A stretch of 64,000 nt of DNA from Cystobacter ferrugineus (lineage in GTDB: Bacteria > Myxococcota > Myxococcia > Myxococcales > Myxococcaceae), in the NCBI RefSeq assembly GCF_001887355.1, contig NZ_MPIN01000017.1, forward strand, positions 1 to 64,000. Reading direction: 5' to 3'. Under the pieces are notes generated by a model, which was not told the DNA's origin, did no database searches, and was given only the letters and a program-made list of their open reading frames with translations. The position numbers were made by a program, and so were the translations under genes. This document shows, piece after piece, positions 16,639 to 25,718 of the stretch (positions are counted from its first letter, which is position 1; each line of letters starts with the position of its first letter).

Positions 16639-17318
16639 CGTACGAGTTCCTGGTGTTGTCGCTCCTGTTCCTGGTGCCCGGAGCGCTCATCTGGTTCGCC
16701 CGCCCGGACCTGCGCTGGGTGATGAAGCGGACGGTGCCCTTGGCGCTCCCGTTCGCCACCACCGAGTGGCTCTTCTATCCGGAGTACTGGACGCCCCGGT
16801 TCCTGTTCGATCTGGCCGATCGGATCGGCTTTGGACTCGAGGACGTGTTGTTCGTCGCCGGGCTGGGGGCCTTCGCCTCCACCGCCTATGCCGTGGCGTT
16901 CCGCCGGGCCGTGGTGCCGCGAGGGGACGCCGTGCGCTCCTTGCCGCGGGCCCTGGGCGCCCTGGGGGGCGTGTTGGGGGTGGCGGGGCTGTTGCGCGGG
17001 GGAGGGGTCCCCATCCTCTACGCCTCGGTGGTGGCGATGGGGGTGTGCGCGGCGGCTCTGTTGTGGGTGCGCCCGGACTTGTGGGGGCCGGGACTGCTCG
17101 GAGGGCTGATGTCGGCGGCCATCTACCTGGTGCTGTGTCTGATCTTCGCGGGGCTCGTGCCCGGGGTCTTCGAGCGCACCTGGAGGCCGAGCCTCCTGCT
17201 CCGGGGCCGGTTTCTCGGCGTTCCGCTCGACGAACTGCTGTACGGGTGGGGGGCGGGGGTGGTCGCCACGGTCGTTCCGGCCTGGACGTTTGGGTTCGGG
17301 TTCGGGAGGCGGAAGTAG
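16635..17318 (+). CDS. Lycopene-cyclase-domain membrane protein
   Basis: A 227-residue protein with about seven membrane segments and two copies of the acidic motif typical of the CrtYcd/CarR-type lycopene cyclase domain: GFGLEDVLFV at 65-74 and GVPLDELLYG at 195-204. Each is part of a repeat of three or so helices, as in fused heterodimeric cyclases. The second motif is Asp-Glu rather than the usual Glu-Glu. In known pathways such proteins cyclise lycopene or C50 carotenoid ends. Its place at the end of a UbiA-X-UbiA operon recalls C50 carotenoid clusters, where a UbiA elongase and such a cyclase work together. The true substrate is unproven. Confidence 0.78.
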   Translation: MTYEFLVLSLLFLVPGALIWFARPDLRWVMKRTVPLALPFATTEWLFYPEYWTPRFLFDLADRIGFGLEDVLFVAGLGAFASTAYAVAFRRAVVPRGDAVRSLPRALGALGGVLGVAGLLRGGGVPILYASVVAMGVCAAALLWVRPDLWGPGLLGGLMSAAIYLVLCLIFAGLVPGVFERTWRPSLLLRGRFLGVPLDELLYGWGAGVVATVVPAWTFGFGFGRRK

Positions 17319-17464
17319 GAGCCGGGTCGGGGACGTGCGTTCAGAAGATGGCGGGGCGTCCGGAATCACCCTGCTGTCGGGTAGAATCTCTGCTCCTATT
17401 GCGAGAAGAGCGGTGGCCTTCCTCCCCATTCGCCCGGACCCGGCCCCCTCCGATGGAGTGCCCC

Positions 17465-18298
17465 ATGTCGACCGTTCCGTCCCAGAAGGTGTCGCTGTTG
17501 CCCCCGATGCTCGCGCTCATCGTGGGCTTCTTCGCCGGATGTGTCTTCGTCCACGACGACTACGATGGCTACGGCCGTCCCGGGCAATCCGCGTGTGACG
17601 ACAGCTCGGACTGTCGCTCCAATCAGTACTGTATGCGGGGCCAGTGCGAGGACCTGGATGCCCAGGCGGAGACGTGCCGCTCGGCGGGGGACTGCACGCG
17701 CGGTGACACGTGCGTCAACGGCGTGTGCAACCAGTCGTGTAAGCGCAACGCGGACTGTCCCAACGGCGGCTACTGCGACGGGTACTACTGCCAGGTGACG
17801 ACCCGTCCCGACGCGGGCACGAAGCCCACGGATGGCGGCACGCGGCCCACGGATGGTGGGCTGCCCCCGGTGGATGGCGGCTCGGGCTGCCCGCGTCCGC
17901 CCACGGACGGCGGCACGGGCACCCCGAGCGACGCGGGCTCCGCCATTTGCGTGCGCAACGCGGACTGCGCCTCGGGCAGTTACTGCATCAACAACGCGTG
18001 TGTGCGGGGCTGCTCGACGGACTCCGATTGCGGCGCCACGCAGCAGTGCTCGGTCGGGCTGTGCCGTCCCCGTGCGGAGCCCTCGTGCACCAGCGCCTCG
18101 CAGTGCACCGCGGGTTCGGACTGCGTGGACGGCTCCTGCCGCGTGCCCTGCACCTCCACCACCGCGTGCGCCTCGGGCTCCGTGTGCAAGGTGGGCTACT
18201 GCCAGCCCTCCGACTCCCCGGGCAGCGGCGCGGAGTGCTCCGTGAATTGTGATTGCCCCTCGGGCGAGCGGTGCGTGGAAGGCACCTGCCAGTTGTAA
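17465..18298 (+). CDS. Cys-rich lipoprotein with EGF/Dickkopf-like repeats
   Basis: A 277-residue protein starting at the ATG preceded by GGAG. A signal peptide ends in a lipobox-like FFAGC. The mature chain has about seven repeats of the form C-x4-DC-x5-C-x2-G-x-C (for example CDDSSDCRSNQYCMRGQC), interrupted by a Pro/Asp/Gly/Thr linker (TKPTDGGTRPTDGG). This architecture is common in myxobacterial surface lipoproteins and is probably disulfide-rich. Function is unknown; an adhesive or binding role is possible. It is separated from the prenyl operon by 146 bases and likely has its own promoter. Confidence 0.75.
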   Translation: MSTVPSQKVSLLPPMLALIVGFFAGCVFVHDDYDGYGRPGQSACDDSSDCRSNQYCMRGQCEDLDAQAETCRSAGDCTRGDTCVNGVCNQSCKRNADCPNGGYCDGYYCQVTTRPDAGTKPTDGGTRPTDGGLPPVDGGSGCPRPPTDGGTGTPSDAGSAICVRNADCASGSYCINNACVRGCSTDSDCGATQQCSVGLCRPRAEPSCTSASQCTAGSDCVDGSCRVPCTSTTACASGSVCKVGYCQPSDSPGSGAECSVNCDCPSGERCVEGTCQL

Positions 18299-18309
18299 GC
18301 TCGCCTCCC

Positions 18310-18822
18310 ATGACCAAACAGTCGTTGGAGCAGTCCCAGGCGGAAGGTGGCCTCCATCATCAGCTGTCGAAGCTCGTGGGCGAGTGGGAGGGCGTGACGC
18401 GGACGTGGTTCGAGCCCGAGACGCTCGAAGACGAGTCCGTCTGGCGCGGGACGATCCGTCCCGTGCTCGGGGGGCGCTTCGTGGTGCATGAGTACGAGGG
18501 CTCCTTCAAGGGCAAGCCGCTCGCCGGGATGGCCATCTATGGCTATCACCTCGATCCCGAGCGCTACGAAACGGCCTGGGTCGACAGCTTCCACACCGGC
18601 ACCGGCATCATGTTCTTCACGGGAAGCCGGGGCAGCCAGGGCTACGCCGTCCAGGGCAGCTACGCGGCGCCCTCCGGTCCGCCCTGGGGCTGGCGCACGG
18701 AGATCCATCAGCCCGAGCCGGATCGGCTGCTCATCACCCACTACAACATTCCGCCCGAGGGCCAGGGCCCGGAGACCAAGGCCGTCGAGACGGACTACCG
18801 GCGGCGCGCTCCCTCGCGCTGA
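18310..18822 (+). CDS. DUF1579 family protein
   Basis: A 170-residue protein in which LSKLVGEWEGVTRTWFEP, WRGTIRPVLGGRFVVHEYEG and GMAIYGYHLDPERYETAWVD follow the DUF1579 pattern. The family has a beta-barrel, lipocalin-like look but no agreed function. The ATG at 18310 fits the family's usual start. It lies 11 bases after the preceding lipoprotein stop and could be co-transcribed. It ends convergently with the MFS gene, five bases apart. Confidence 0.8.
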   Translation: MTKQSLEQSQAEGGLHHQLSKLVGEWEGVTRTWFEPETLEDESVWRGTIRPVLGGRFVVHEYEGSFKGKPLAGMAIYGYHLDPERYETAWVDSFHTGTGIMFFTGSRGSQGYAVQGSYAAPSGPPWGWRTEIHQPEPDRLLITHYNIPPEGQGPETKAVETDYRRRAPSR

Positions 18823-18827
18823 GCGGC

Positions 18828-20060
18828 TCAACCCGCCGCGGGGGGCTCGGCGGGGAGGCTCAGGTGCCTCTCCTCGATTCGCGAGCCCGCCGCCAGTACG
18901 AGCAGTCCCGCCCCCAACAGGGCCATCGTCCCGGACAGCGACCGCTCGGCGAGCAGACCGATGAGGGGATTCATCACCACGATCCCCAACGTGCGCACCA
19001 TCGACACGAAGGAGAGCACGGTGGCGCGCCGCTCCGAGGGCACGTGGTGATTGATGTAGGCGCTGAACAGGGGGATGCGCGGCAGGCTGAAGGTGAAGCC
19101 CAGGATGATCCCCACGATGACGAGGGGCAGCCACCGGGTGGTGGCGAGCAGCAGGAAGCTCAGGCCCGCGAGCACGGTGGCCCCGAGCAGCAGCCGGCGC
19201 ATGGAGCCGCTCCAGCGCTCGAGCCGCGCGGAGTTGCCGAGGAAGAGGATCTGCCCGAAGCAGGACAGGGCGTGCACGACGCCGAAGAAGCGCAGGGGCA
19301 GCCCGGCGCGCTCGAGCAGCGGCTGGAACAACCAGATGAGGCCCCAGGCGAGCGCATTGGTCAGGGCGAGCTCCAGGGCGAGCAGCAGGACCACCTTGTG
19401 GCCGAGGAAGTAGCGGCCGCCCTCGATGATGATGCGGGTGTAGGGGACGCGCTCCTTGCGCGCGCTCGCCTGGACGGGCGGCTCTCGCAGGGTGAGCGAG
19501 AGCAGCAGGGCGAGGGCGGCGGGAATGACGTAGGCGCGCATGGGGGCGCTCAGGCCGAAGGTGCTCGCGATGAAGCCTCCGGCGAGGGTGGCGGTGATGA
19601 TGCCCCCGAGCTTGAAGGACTCCATGCGGCCGAGCACCTGGGGCGCGCGCTGCTCCAGGCCATTCGCCTTGAGGCTGTCATAGGCGAGCGCCTCGTCGGC
19701 ACCGGAGTGCAGGGTGTAGGCGATGGCGAAGAGCACCTCGGCCGCCATGAACACCAGGAGGGAGGGCCGGGACACGTAGAGCAGGGCCGCGCCGATGCCC
19801 ACCGCGCTGCCGAGCGCCAGGGAGGCCTTGCGTCCGAGGAAGTCCGCCACGCTGCCCGTGGGCACCTCGAAGAGGAAGTTGCACAGGAAGAACCAGGCGT
19901 TGAGGTAGAGCACCTGGGCCAGCGAGAGGCCTCCCCAGTCCGTGTAGAACGGCACGAGGACGGCGGAGAAGAAATGCATCCAGAACAGCAGGCGGATGCC
20001 CTGGAGCTTCCAGAGATTGGAATACAGGCCGGGAGCCTGGAGCGTGGACATGGGGCGCAT
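18828..20060 (-). CDS. MFS transporter
   Basis: A 410-residue protein with twelve predicted membrane helices. The N-terminal half carries an MFS-type motif between helices 2 and 3 (GSVADFLGRKASLALGS) and the second half has a fainter repeat. It resembles uncharacterised drug-exporter-like MFS proteins. The substrate cannot be told. It is a single gene with GGAGG about a dozen bases before the ATG. An internal Met three residues in could also serve as the start. Confidence 0.83.
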   Translation of the reverse strand: MRPMSTLQAPGLYSNLWKLQGIRLLFWMHFFSAVLVPFYTDWGGLSLAQVLYLNAWFFLCNFLFEVPTGSVADFLGRKASLALGSAVGIGAALLYVSRPSLLVFMAAEVLFAIAYTLHSGADEALAYDSLKANGLEQRAPQVLGRMESFKLGGIITATLAGGFIASTFGLSAPMRAYVIPAALALLLSLTLREPPVQASARKERVPYTRIIIEGGRYFLGHKVVLLLALELALTNALAWGLIWLFQPLLERAGLPLRFFGVVHALSCFGQILFLGNSARLERWSGSMRRLLLGATVLAGLSFLLLATTRWLPLVIVGIILGFTFSLPRIPLFSAYINHHVPSERRATVLSFVSMVRTLGIVVMNPLIGLLAERSLSGTMALLGAGLLVLAAGSRIEERHLSLPAEPPAAG

Positions 20061-20152
20061 CTTGGATCGCTTCCTCCCATGCTGCCGACATGATCGAGGC
20101 CCGAGGGCTGACGAAGCATCATGGGAACTTCACCGCGCCCGGGTCCGGCGGC

Positions 20153-22114
20153 TCACGGCTCCTCGCGCAGCTCGCGGAGGAAGTCAGCGTCCACGCCCGA
20201 GGAGCGCAGGCGGATCAGCTCGTCCACGGAGAGCTTCTCCAGACCCTCGTCGCGCAGCTTGCGCAGGTTGCCCGCGTCCACGCCCAGGGCACGCATCTTC
20301 ACCACGGCTTCCGGGTCGAGCTTGTCCAATCCCGCCTCGCGCAGTTGGCGGAGGTACTCGGGGGAGACGCCGAGTGCCTTGAACTGCACCAGCTCGTCCG
20401 CGGAGAGCTTGTCGTAGCCCAGGTCCTCGAGCGCTTGGATGTACGGCCCCTTCACCCCGAGGGCGCGGAACTGGATGAGCTGGTCGAAGGTGAGCGAGCC
20501 CTGGCCCGCCGCGCGCATCTCCTGGAGGAAGTCCTCGTCCACGCCGAGCGCCGCCGCCTGCTTCACCTGGTCCACGGACAGCGCTCGATGGCCGGCCGCC
20601 ACGAGCGCTTTCACCTTCCGCGCACTCACGCCCAGGAACCGCATCTGAGCCAGCTCCCCGAGACTGGGCTTGTTTCCGAGCGCGTCCGTCATCTCCTTCA
20701 TGTACTCGGGCGTCGCGTCGGCGTGACCGAGCTGCACCAGCTCCTCCACGGTGGGCGCGTAGCCGAGTGCTTCCCATTGCCGCTTCTGCTCCATGGAGAC
20801 CCCAGCCGTCTTGAGCTCGACGAGCTGGTCCACCGTGAGCTGTCCCTTCAGTCCCAGACGGAGGGGCTCCTTCGCCTGGGCCTTCGGGGCGGGCTTCCCG
20901 GCGATTTCGGCGGGAGCGCTCGGCTGGGGAACGGGAATGGGCACGGCGCCCGGGGCGAGAGGCGCGGGTGGCTGCGCGGGAGCGGCGGGCACGGGGGCGA
21001 CGGCGAGCGCGACCTTCAGCGGAGGGCTCGCGCGGGTCTGGAGGGGGGGCGAGGAGGGCAGGGCGAGGGCGACCAGGGGGGCCGCCACGGCCAGGCCGCT
21101 CATCAGGGTGAGGAGCAGGGCGCCCGCTTCCCACCGCGACGCGCACCGCGTGGCGGGCCTGCCCACCAGCCGGCGCACGCGCGCCGTGAGCGAGCCGCCG
21201 AGCGCGGACATCACCGGGCCCGATACCGGCATGGGCAGCTCGCGCAGGGACTCCAGCGCCGTGAGGGCGCGGGCATACGAGACCGCGTTGCCGCTGGTTC
21301 CCACGGCGATGTCATCGCAGCAGTTCTCGCGCTCGACGCGGATGACGCGCGACATCCACCACACCGCCGGGTGGTAGAAGAGGAGCGTCTCCACCAACGT
21401 CTGCACCAGGTTCACCGCGAAGTCATGGCGGCGGATGTGGGCCAGCTCGTGTGCCAGCACCATCTCGAGCTGGCGTGCCGACAGCCCCGTGAGCACCGTC
21501 ACGGGCAGCAGCACCACCGGCCGCAACCAGCCCAGGGTCGCGGGCACGTCGAGCGCCGCCGAGCGCAGCAGCCGCACCGGCCGCGTCATGCCCAGGTGTC
21601 GCGCCAGCCGCTCCAGGGTTTCCTGCCACTCGATGGGGGCGGGCTCGGCCTCGCGCACCAGCCGGCGCAGCCTCAGCCACCCGGACAGCAGCCGCAGCGA
21701 GGACAGCATCACTCCCAACCCCCAGGCCAGCACCAGCCCGTGCAGGTTCCCGTTCACCACCGACAGGGCGCGCCCCATCACGAACGCGAGCCCGGTGTCG
21801 CGTGGCGCCTCGGGGCTCGCTCCGGCGGGAGCGCGCGACGGCGTGGAAAGAGGAAGTGGCTCGGAGGGACTCGCCAGCGCGGCGACCTCCGGTGCGGAGC
21901 CGGTCCGTGGGTGGGTGAGGACGTGGTGCCAGCCGGTGAGCACGGGCAGCACGAGCATGAGTGCCAGCGCGCCACAGGCCAACAGGTAGCGCAGCGAGGC
22001 CGCGCGGCGATCCACCACTTGAAGCGCCACGGCCAGGGCCGCGGCCACCAGGGCTCCCTGCCACAACAGATGCAACAACGCCCAACCCAGCGACTGCCAC
22101 ACGAGCGTGCTCAT
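20153..22114 (-). CDS. BlaR1/MecR1-type M56 metallopeptidase with C-terminal tandem repeats
   Basis: A 653-residue protein. Residues 1-355 hold four or five membrane segments and the M56 zinc site HELAH at 222-226, with the downstream acidic ERENCCDD segment. A Pro/Ala-rich linker (about 355-425) leads to a C-terminal array of eight units of about 27-29 residues (426-653) with the core L-xx-D-x-L-x-x-x-x-x-x-GV. There is no penicillin-binding domain as in BlaR1. By family logic the membrane protease cleaves, or leads to loss of, the paired BlaI repressor when the outer part senses a signal; the repeat array is the likely sensor. The start overlaps the blaI stop by four bases. Confidence 0.85.
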   Translation of the reverse strand: MSTLVWQSLGWALLHLLWQGALVAAALAVALQVVDRRAASLRYLLACGALALMLVLPVLTGWHHVLTHPRTGSAPEVAALASPSEPLPLSTPSRAPAGASPEAPRDTGLAFVMGRALSVVNGNLHGLVLAWGLGVMLSSLRLLSGWLRLRRLVREAEPAPIEWQETLERLARHLGMTRPVRLLRSAALDVPATLGWLRPVVLLPVTVLTGLSARQLEMVLAHELAHIRRHDFAVNLVQTLVETLLFYHPAVWWMSRVIRVERENCCDDIAVGTSGNAVSYARALTALESLRELPMPVSGPVMSALGGSLTARVRRLVGRPATRCASRWEAGALLLTLMSGLAVAAPLVALALPSSPPLQTRASPPLKVALAVAPVPAAPAQPPAPLAPGAVPIPVPQPSAPAEIAGKPAPKAQAKEPLRLGLKGQLTVDQLVELKTAGVSMEQKRQWEALGYAPTVEELVQLGHADATPEYMKEMTDALGNKPSLGELAQMRFLGVSARKVKALVAAGHRALSVDQVKQAAALGVDEDFLQEMRAAGQGSLTFDQLIQFRALGVKGPYIQALEDLGYDKLSADELVQFKALGVSPEYLRQLREAGLDKLDPEAVVKMRALGVDAGNLRKLRDEGLEKLSVDELIRLRSSGVDADFLRELREEP

Positions 22115-22506
22115 GGCTTCTCCTCCTCTTCCAGGGTGTCCAGCAATTGCCGCAGCTCGGCGAGCTCCTCGGCCGAGGCCTTCTTCGTCGACAGGGCCTG
22201 CATGGCCAGCCGCGCGGGCGAGCCGCCAAACGCGCGATTGAGCAGGTCCGTCACCAACTGGCGCTGCGTCTTCTGTTGCGAGACCCGCGTGCGGTACACG
22301 TGCGCCCGCTGGGACTCGTCCCGCTCGACGAGCCCCTTCTCCGTCATGATCTGCATCAGCTTGAGCACCGTCGTGTAGCCCGTGCTGGCGTCGCCCTTGT
22401 TCAACGCCTCGTGCACCTCGCGCACCGTGCTCGGGCCGCGCTCCCACAGCACCTGCAGAATGGCCAGCTCCGCGTCCGTCGGGCGGGGCAGCTTGGGTTC
22501 ACTCAT
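22111..22506 (-). CDS. BlaI/MecI-family repressor
   Basis: A 131-residue winged-helix protein: LPRPTDAELAILQVLWERGPSTVREVHEAL and GYTTVLKLMQIMTEKGLVERDE form the DNA-binding domain, followed by a dimerising helical tail. Length and motif order fit BlaI/MecI/CopY. It is the first gene of a two-gene unit with the M56 protease, with a 4-bp overlap. The promoter upstream has inverted repeats placed as autorepression operators. The regulon beyond its own operon cannot be told; the divergent ABC exporter is a candidate target. Confidence 0.9.
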   Translation of the reverse strand: MSEPKLPRPTDAELAILQVLWERGPSTVREVHEALNKGDASTGYTTVLKLMQIMTEKGLVERDESQRAHVYRTRVSQQKTQRQLVTDLLNRAFGGSPARLAMQALSTKKASAEELAELRQLLDTLEEEEKP

Positions 22507-22527
22507 CGCTCGTCCTCCCCGCCCTTG

Positions 22528-22555
22528 TTTATACGAACCTCTTCGTAGATGTCAA
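22528..22555 (-). promoter_or_regulatory. Sigma70-like promoter of the blaI-M56 operon
   Basis: Read on the minus strand there is TTGACA (22550-22555), a 16-base spacer and TATAAA (22528-22533), a near-consensus promoter that is rare in this GC-rich window. It points at blaI, whose ATG is about 20 bases from the -10. The inverted repeats listed separately overlap it. Confidence 0.8.
22532..22547. promoter_or_regulatory. Probable BlaI operator 1 (TACGAA-4-TTCGTA)
   Basis: A perfect inverted repeat with 6-bp arms and a 4-bp spacer, lying between the -35 and -10 boxes of the blaI promoter. It resembles the dyad geometry of BlaI/MecI operators (TACA..TGTA), though the arm sequence differs. Confidence 0.7.
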
Positions 22556-22568
22556 CGAAGCCCTTCGT
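22555..22568. promoter_or_regulatory. Probable BlaI operator 2 (ACGAAG-CC-CTTCGT)
   Basis: A second perfect dyad, 14 bp, abutting the -35 box. It shares the ACGAA/TTCGT core with operator 1; centre-to-centre spacing is about 22 bp, two helical turns. Two sites of this kind fit cooperative repressor binding and possible control in the divergent direction. Confidence 0.65.
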
Positions 22569-22708
22569 AGTTCGACGGGGACGGGCTCTGTTTCCCAGGT
22601 CACGGACGCTGGCGGATGAAGAGGGTGCTTCGCCCCGCTGGAGTGCCTCTGCTAAGCGGGTGCTCCACGCTTCCGCATGGGGGTGTACGTGGGGAGGAGG
22701 GGTGTTTT

Positions 22709-23634
<926 letters not shown>

Positions 23635-23638
<4 letters not shown>

Positions 23639-24396
23639 ACGTGTATGCGATTCGCGCCATCTACCGATTCGAGATGGCACGCACCTTCCGCACGCTGATG
23701 CAGAGCATCGCCTCGCCGGTGCTGTCCACCTCGTTGTACTTCGTGGTGTTCGGCTCGGCGATCGGCTCGCGCATGGGCCAGATCGACGGGGTCAGCTACG
23801 GGGCCTTCATCATTCCGGGGCTGCTCATGCTGTCGTTGTTGAGCGAGAGCATTTCCAATGCCTCGTTTGGCATCTACATGCCGAAGTGGTCGGGCACGAT
23901 CTTCGAGGTGCTGTCCGCGCCGGTGTCCTATGTCGAGGTGGTGATTGGCTACGTGGGGGCCGCGGCCACCAAATCGATCATGCTGGGCGCGCTGATCCTG
24001 GCGACGGCCCGGATCTTCGTGCCCTATGAGATCGCGCATCCGTTCTGGATGGTGGGCTTCCTGGTGCTCACCGCGGTCACCTTCAGCATGTTTGGCTTCA
24101 TCATTGGCGTCTGGGCGGACGGTTTCGAGAAGCTGCAGATCATTCCGCTGCTCGTCGTCACCCCGCTGACCTTCCTCGGAGGCGCCTTCTATTCCATCCA
24201 CATGCTGCCGCCCGTCTGGCAGAAGATCACCCTGTTCAACCCGGTGGTGTATCTGATCAGCGGTTTCCGCTGGAGCTTCTACGGATCCTCCGACGTCAAC
24301 GTCGAGGTCAGCCTGGGCATGACCCTGGTGTTTCTCTCCGCGTGCCTCGTCGGTGTGGGGTGGATCTTCAAGACGGGATACAAGCTGAAGTCCTGA
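23635..24396 (+). CDS. ABC-2 type transporter permease (YadH-like)
   Basis: A 253-residue inner-membrane protein with six helices and the ABC-2 pattern ([69 protein letters not shown]). It pairs with the ATPase immediately upstream, with a 4-bp overlap. The two should form an exporter dimer. The substrate is not predictable; related systems move drugs, lipids or polysaccharide pieces. Confidence 0.9.
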
Positions 24397-24426
24397 GTGG
24401 GCCCGGAAGTCGAGGCAGGTCCACTT

Positions 24427-25101
24427 TCACAGAACGGGACGTGGTGGCCCCAACTGCAGGGGATCCCAGGTGTACTCCTCAGTGGGGGTCAGCAGCATGT
24501 TCGTCAGATGGTGCCGCTCCACGAAGTGGACGAAGCGCTCGGAAACCACGGCACTACCGGGCAGGCCGCGGGCATAGAACACATCCTCGCCGCGCCAGGT
24601 CTCCTTCTCCAAGGCGAAGCCGTGGATGGTATCCACGTTCGTCTCCCGGCATGCATCACACGTGATGGGGGCGGCGCGCCGAATGCGGCTCCGGCCCTCA
24701 TCCACCGCCGCGCCGCCGAAGACGGGCGTGGTATAGAAGTAGCGGGGAGCGGAGGCTGAGTCAGCGGCGCGCCTCCGACCACGCACGTGGACGATTTCCA
24801 CAGGCTGGAAGCCAGACAGCCCAGTCAGTCCCTCCATCCGGAAGGACTCCATGAAGCGGTCGGTGACGAGGTATCCGCCGCCAGGCCCTCCCACGAAGTC
24901 CCCGAACTCCTTGCCGTTCAACTTCAATTCGCCGCGCAGTGGGGGCAACCACGTTCGCATGCCGGTGAACGCGCCACAGTCAGGACATCGTGGGGCCTCG
25001 CCAATGGTTCCTCCAATCCTCTCGAAGGAGGTGTCGTGATTGAATCCGATGGCATGACCGAGGACGAAGAAGCGAGGTGCGGAGTGGCCTTCAGAACCCA
25101 C
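24427..25101 (-). CDS. sitI6: SitI6-like double-CXXCG immunity protein
   Basis: A 224-residue protein with two CXXC pairs, CPDCG at 39-43 and CDAC at 148-151, typical of the myxobacterial double-CXXCG paralogous family (TIGR02264). Members of this family act as SitI immunity proteins, neutralising SitA lipoprotein toxins passed between cells by outer-membrane exchange in Myxococcus. The gene starts at the ATG complementary to 25099-25101, inside the end of the upstream sitA6-like reading frame (11-bp overlap). The zinc-ribbon-like cysteine pairs may hold a metal. The N-terminus is divergent from family members I recall. It survives here although its toxin gene carries a frameshift. Confidence 0.7.
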   Translation of the reverse strand: MGSEGHSAPRFFVLGHAIGFNHDTSFERIGGTIGEAPRCPDCGAFTGMRTWLPPLRGELKLNGKEFGDFVGGPGGGYLVTDRFMESFRMEGLTGLSGFQPVEIVHVRGRRRAADSASAPRYFYTTPVFGGAAVDEGRSRIRRAAPITCDACRETNVDTIHGFALEKETWRGEDVFYARGLPGSAVVSERFVHFVERHHLTNMLLTPTEEYTWDPLQLGPPRPVL

Positions 25102-25620
25102 GGGGAAACCTCGCCCTCATGTCTGGACGGTTGTAGACGGAGCGCAGGAACGTCTCGAACTCCTTTGCGGTCGCGGACTTGTGCGTACGCAGCCAGTTGA
25201 TGACCTCTGCATCGATTTTTCGATGCCAATCCTGATAGCCGCAATGTGCTGCTTCGTCGACGGCCTTGTGACGAAGCGTGAGTCTCGGGGTTCGTAAACG
25301 CCCGTGAGTGTAGGGTGGAGTTCCAGTTCCTTGGCGATGGGCTTGGAAATGACGTGGTGCTGCTGGCCCTTGCAGTCGGGCGGCTCGGGTGAATCGGAGG
25401 ATTCCTGGACCGCCGCCCCGGCTGAGCTGGCCGCCTGTTTCTGGCGGGCCTCCTCGTCGATCTTCAGCACCTGGAGCGCCTGAGCGATCTCGGCGGCCTT
25501 CCGGGGGTCCAGGGCGGCGCAGCCGCTGGCACTTCCCTGCTTGCAGCGACACACCGCGGTGGAGTCACCCTGGACACAGGGGATCTGCGTCATTACGAGC
25601 AGAGCAATGAGCGGGAGCAT
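25091..25620 (-). pseudogene. sitA6: SitA6-like lipoprotein toxin, frameshifted
   Basis: The frame from the ATG complementary to 25618-25620 starts with a signal peptide and Cys-rich head (TQIPCVQGDSTAVCRCKQG), a helical middle, and QHHVISKPIAKELELHP, which resembles an AHH/HNH-type nuclease start. After RDSRFVTR (near 25265-25270) the frame becomes meaningless. The next frame continues the expected family sequence: KAVDEAAHCGYQDWHRKIDA to the terminal ARFPRGF. One missing base in the A run of that spot accounts for it. SitA6 toxins are polymorphic lipoproteins transferred between kin by outer-membrane exchange. A sequencing error rather than a true mutation is possible. The toxin and immunity frames overlap by 11 bases. 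Confidence 0.72.
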
Positions 25621-25718
25621 GAACCCGAGGCTATCACCGCGCGATGAGTCAAGGTGGCGGCGCCATCCCGTTCCTGCTCGACGCCTCACACTTCGTGGCG
25701 GACCGGTGTTTCAACACG

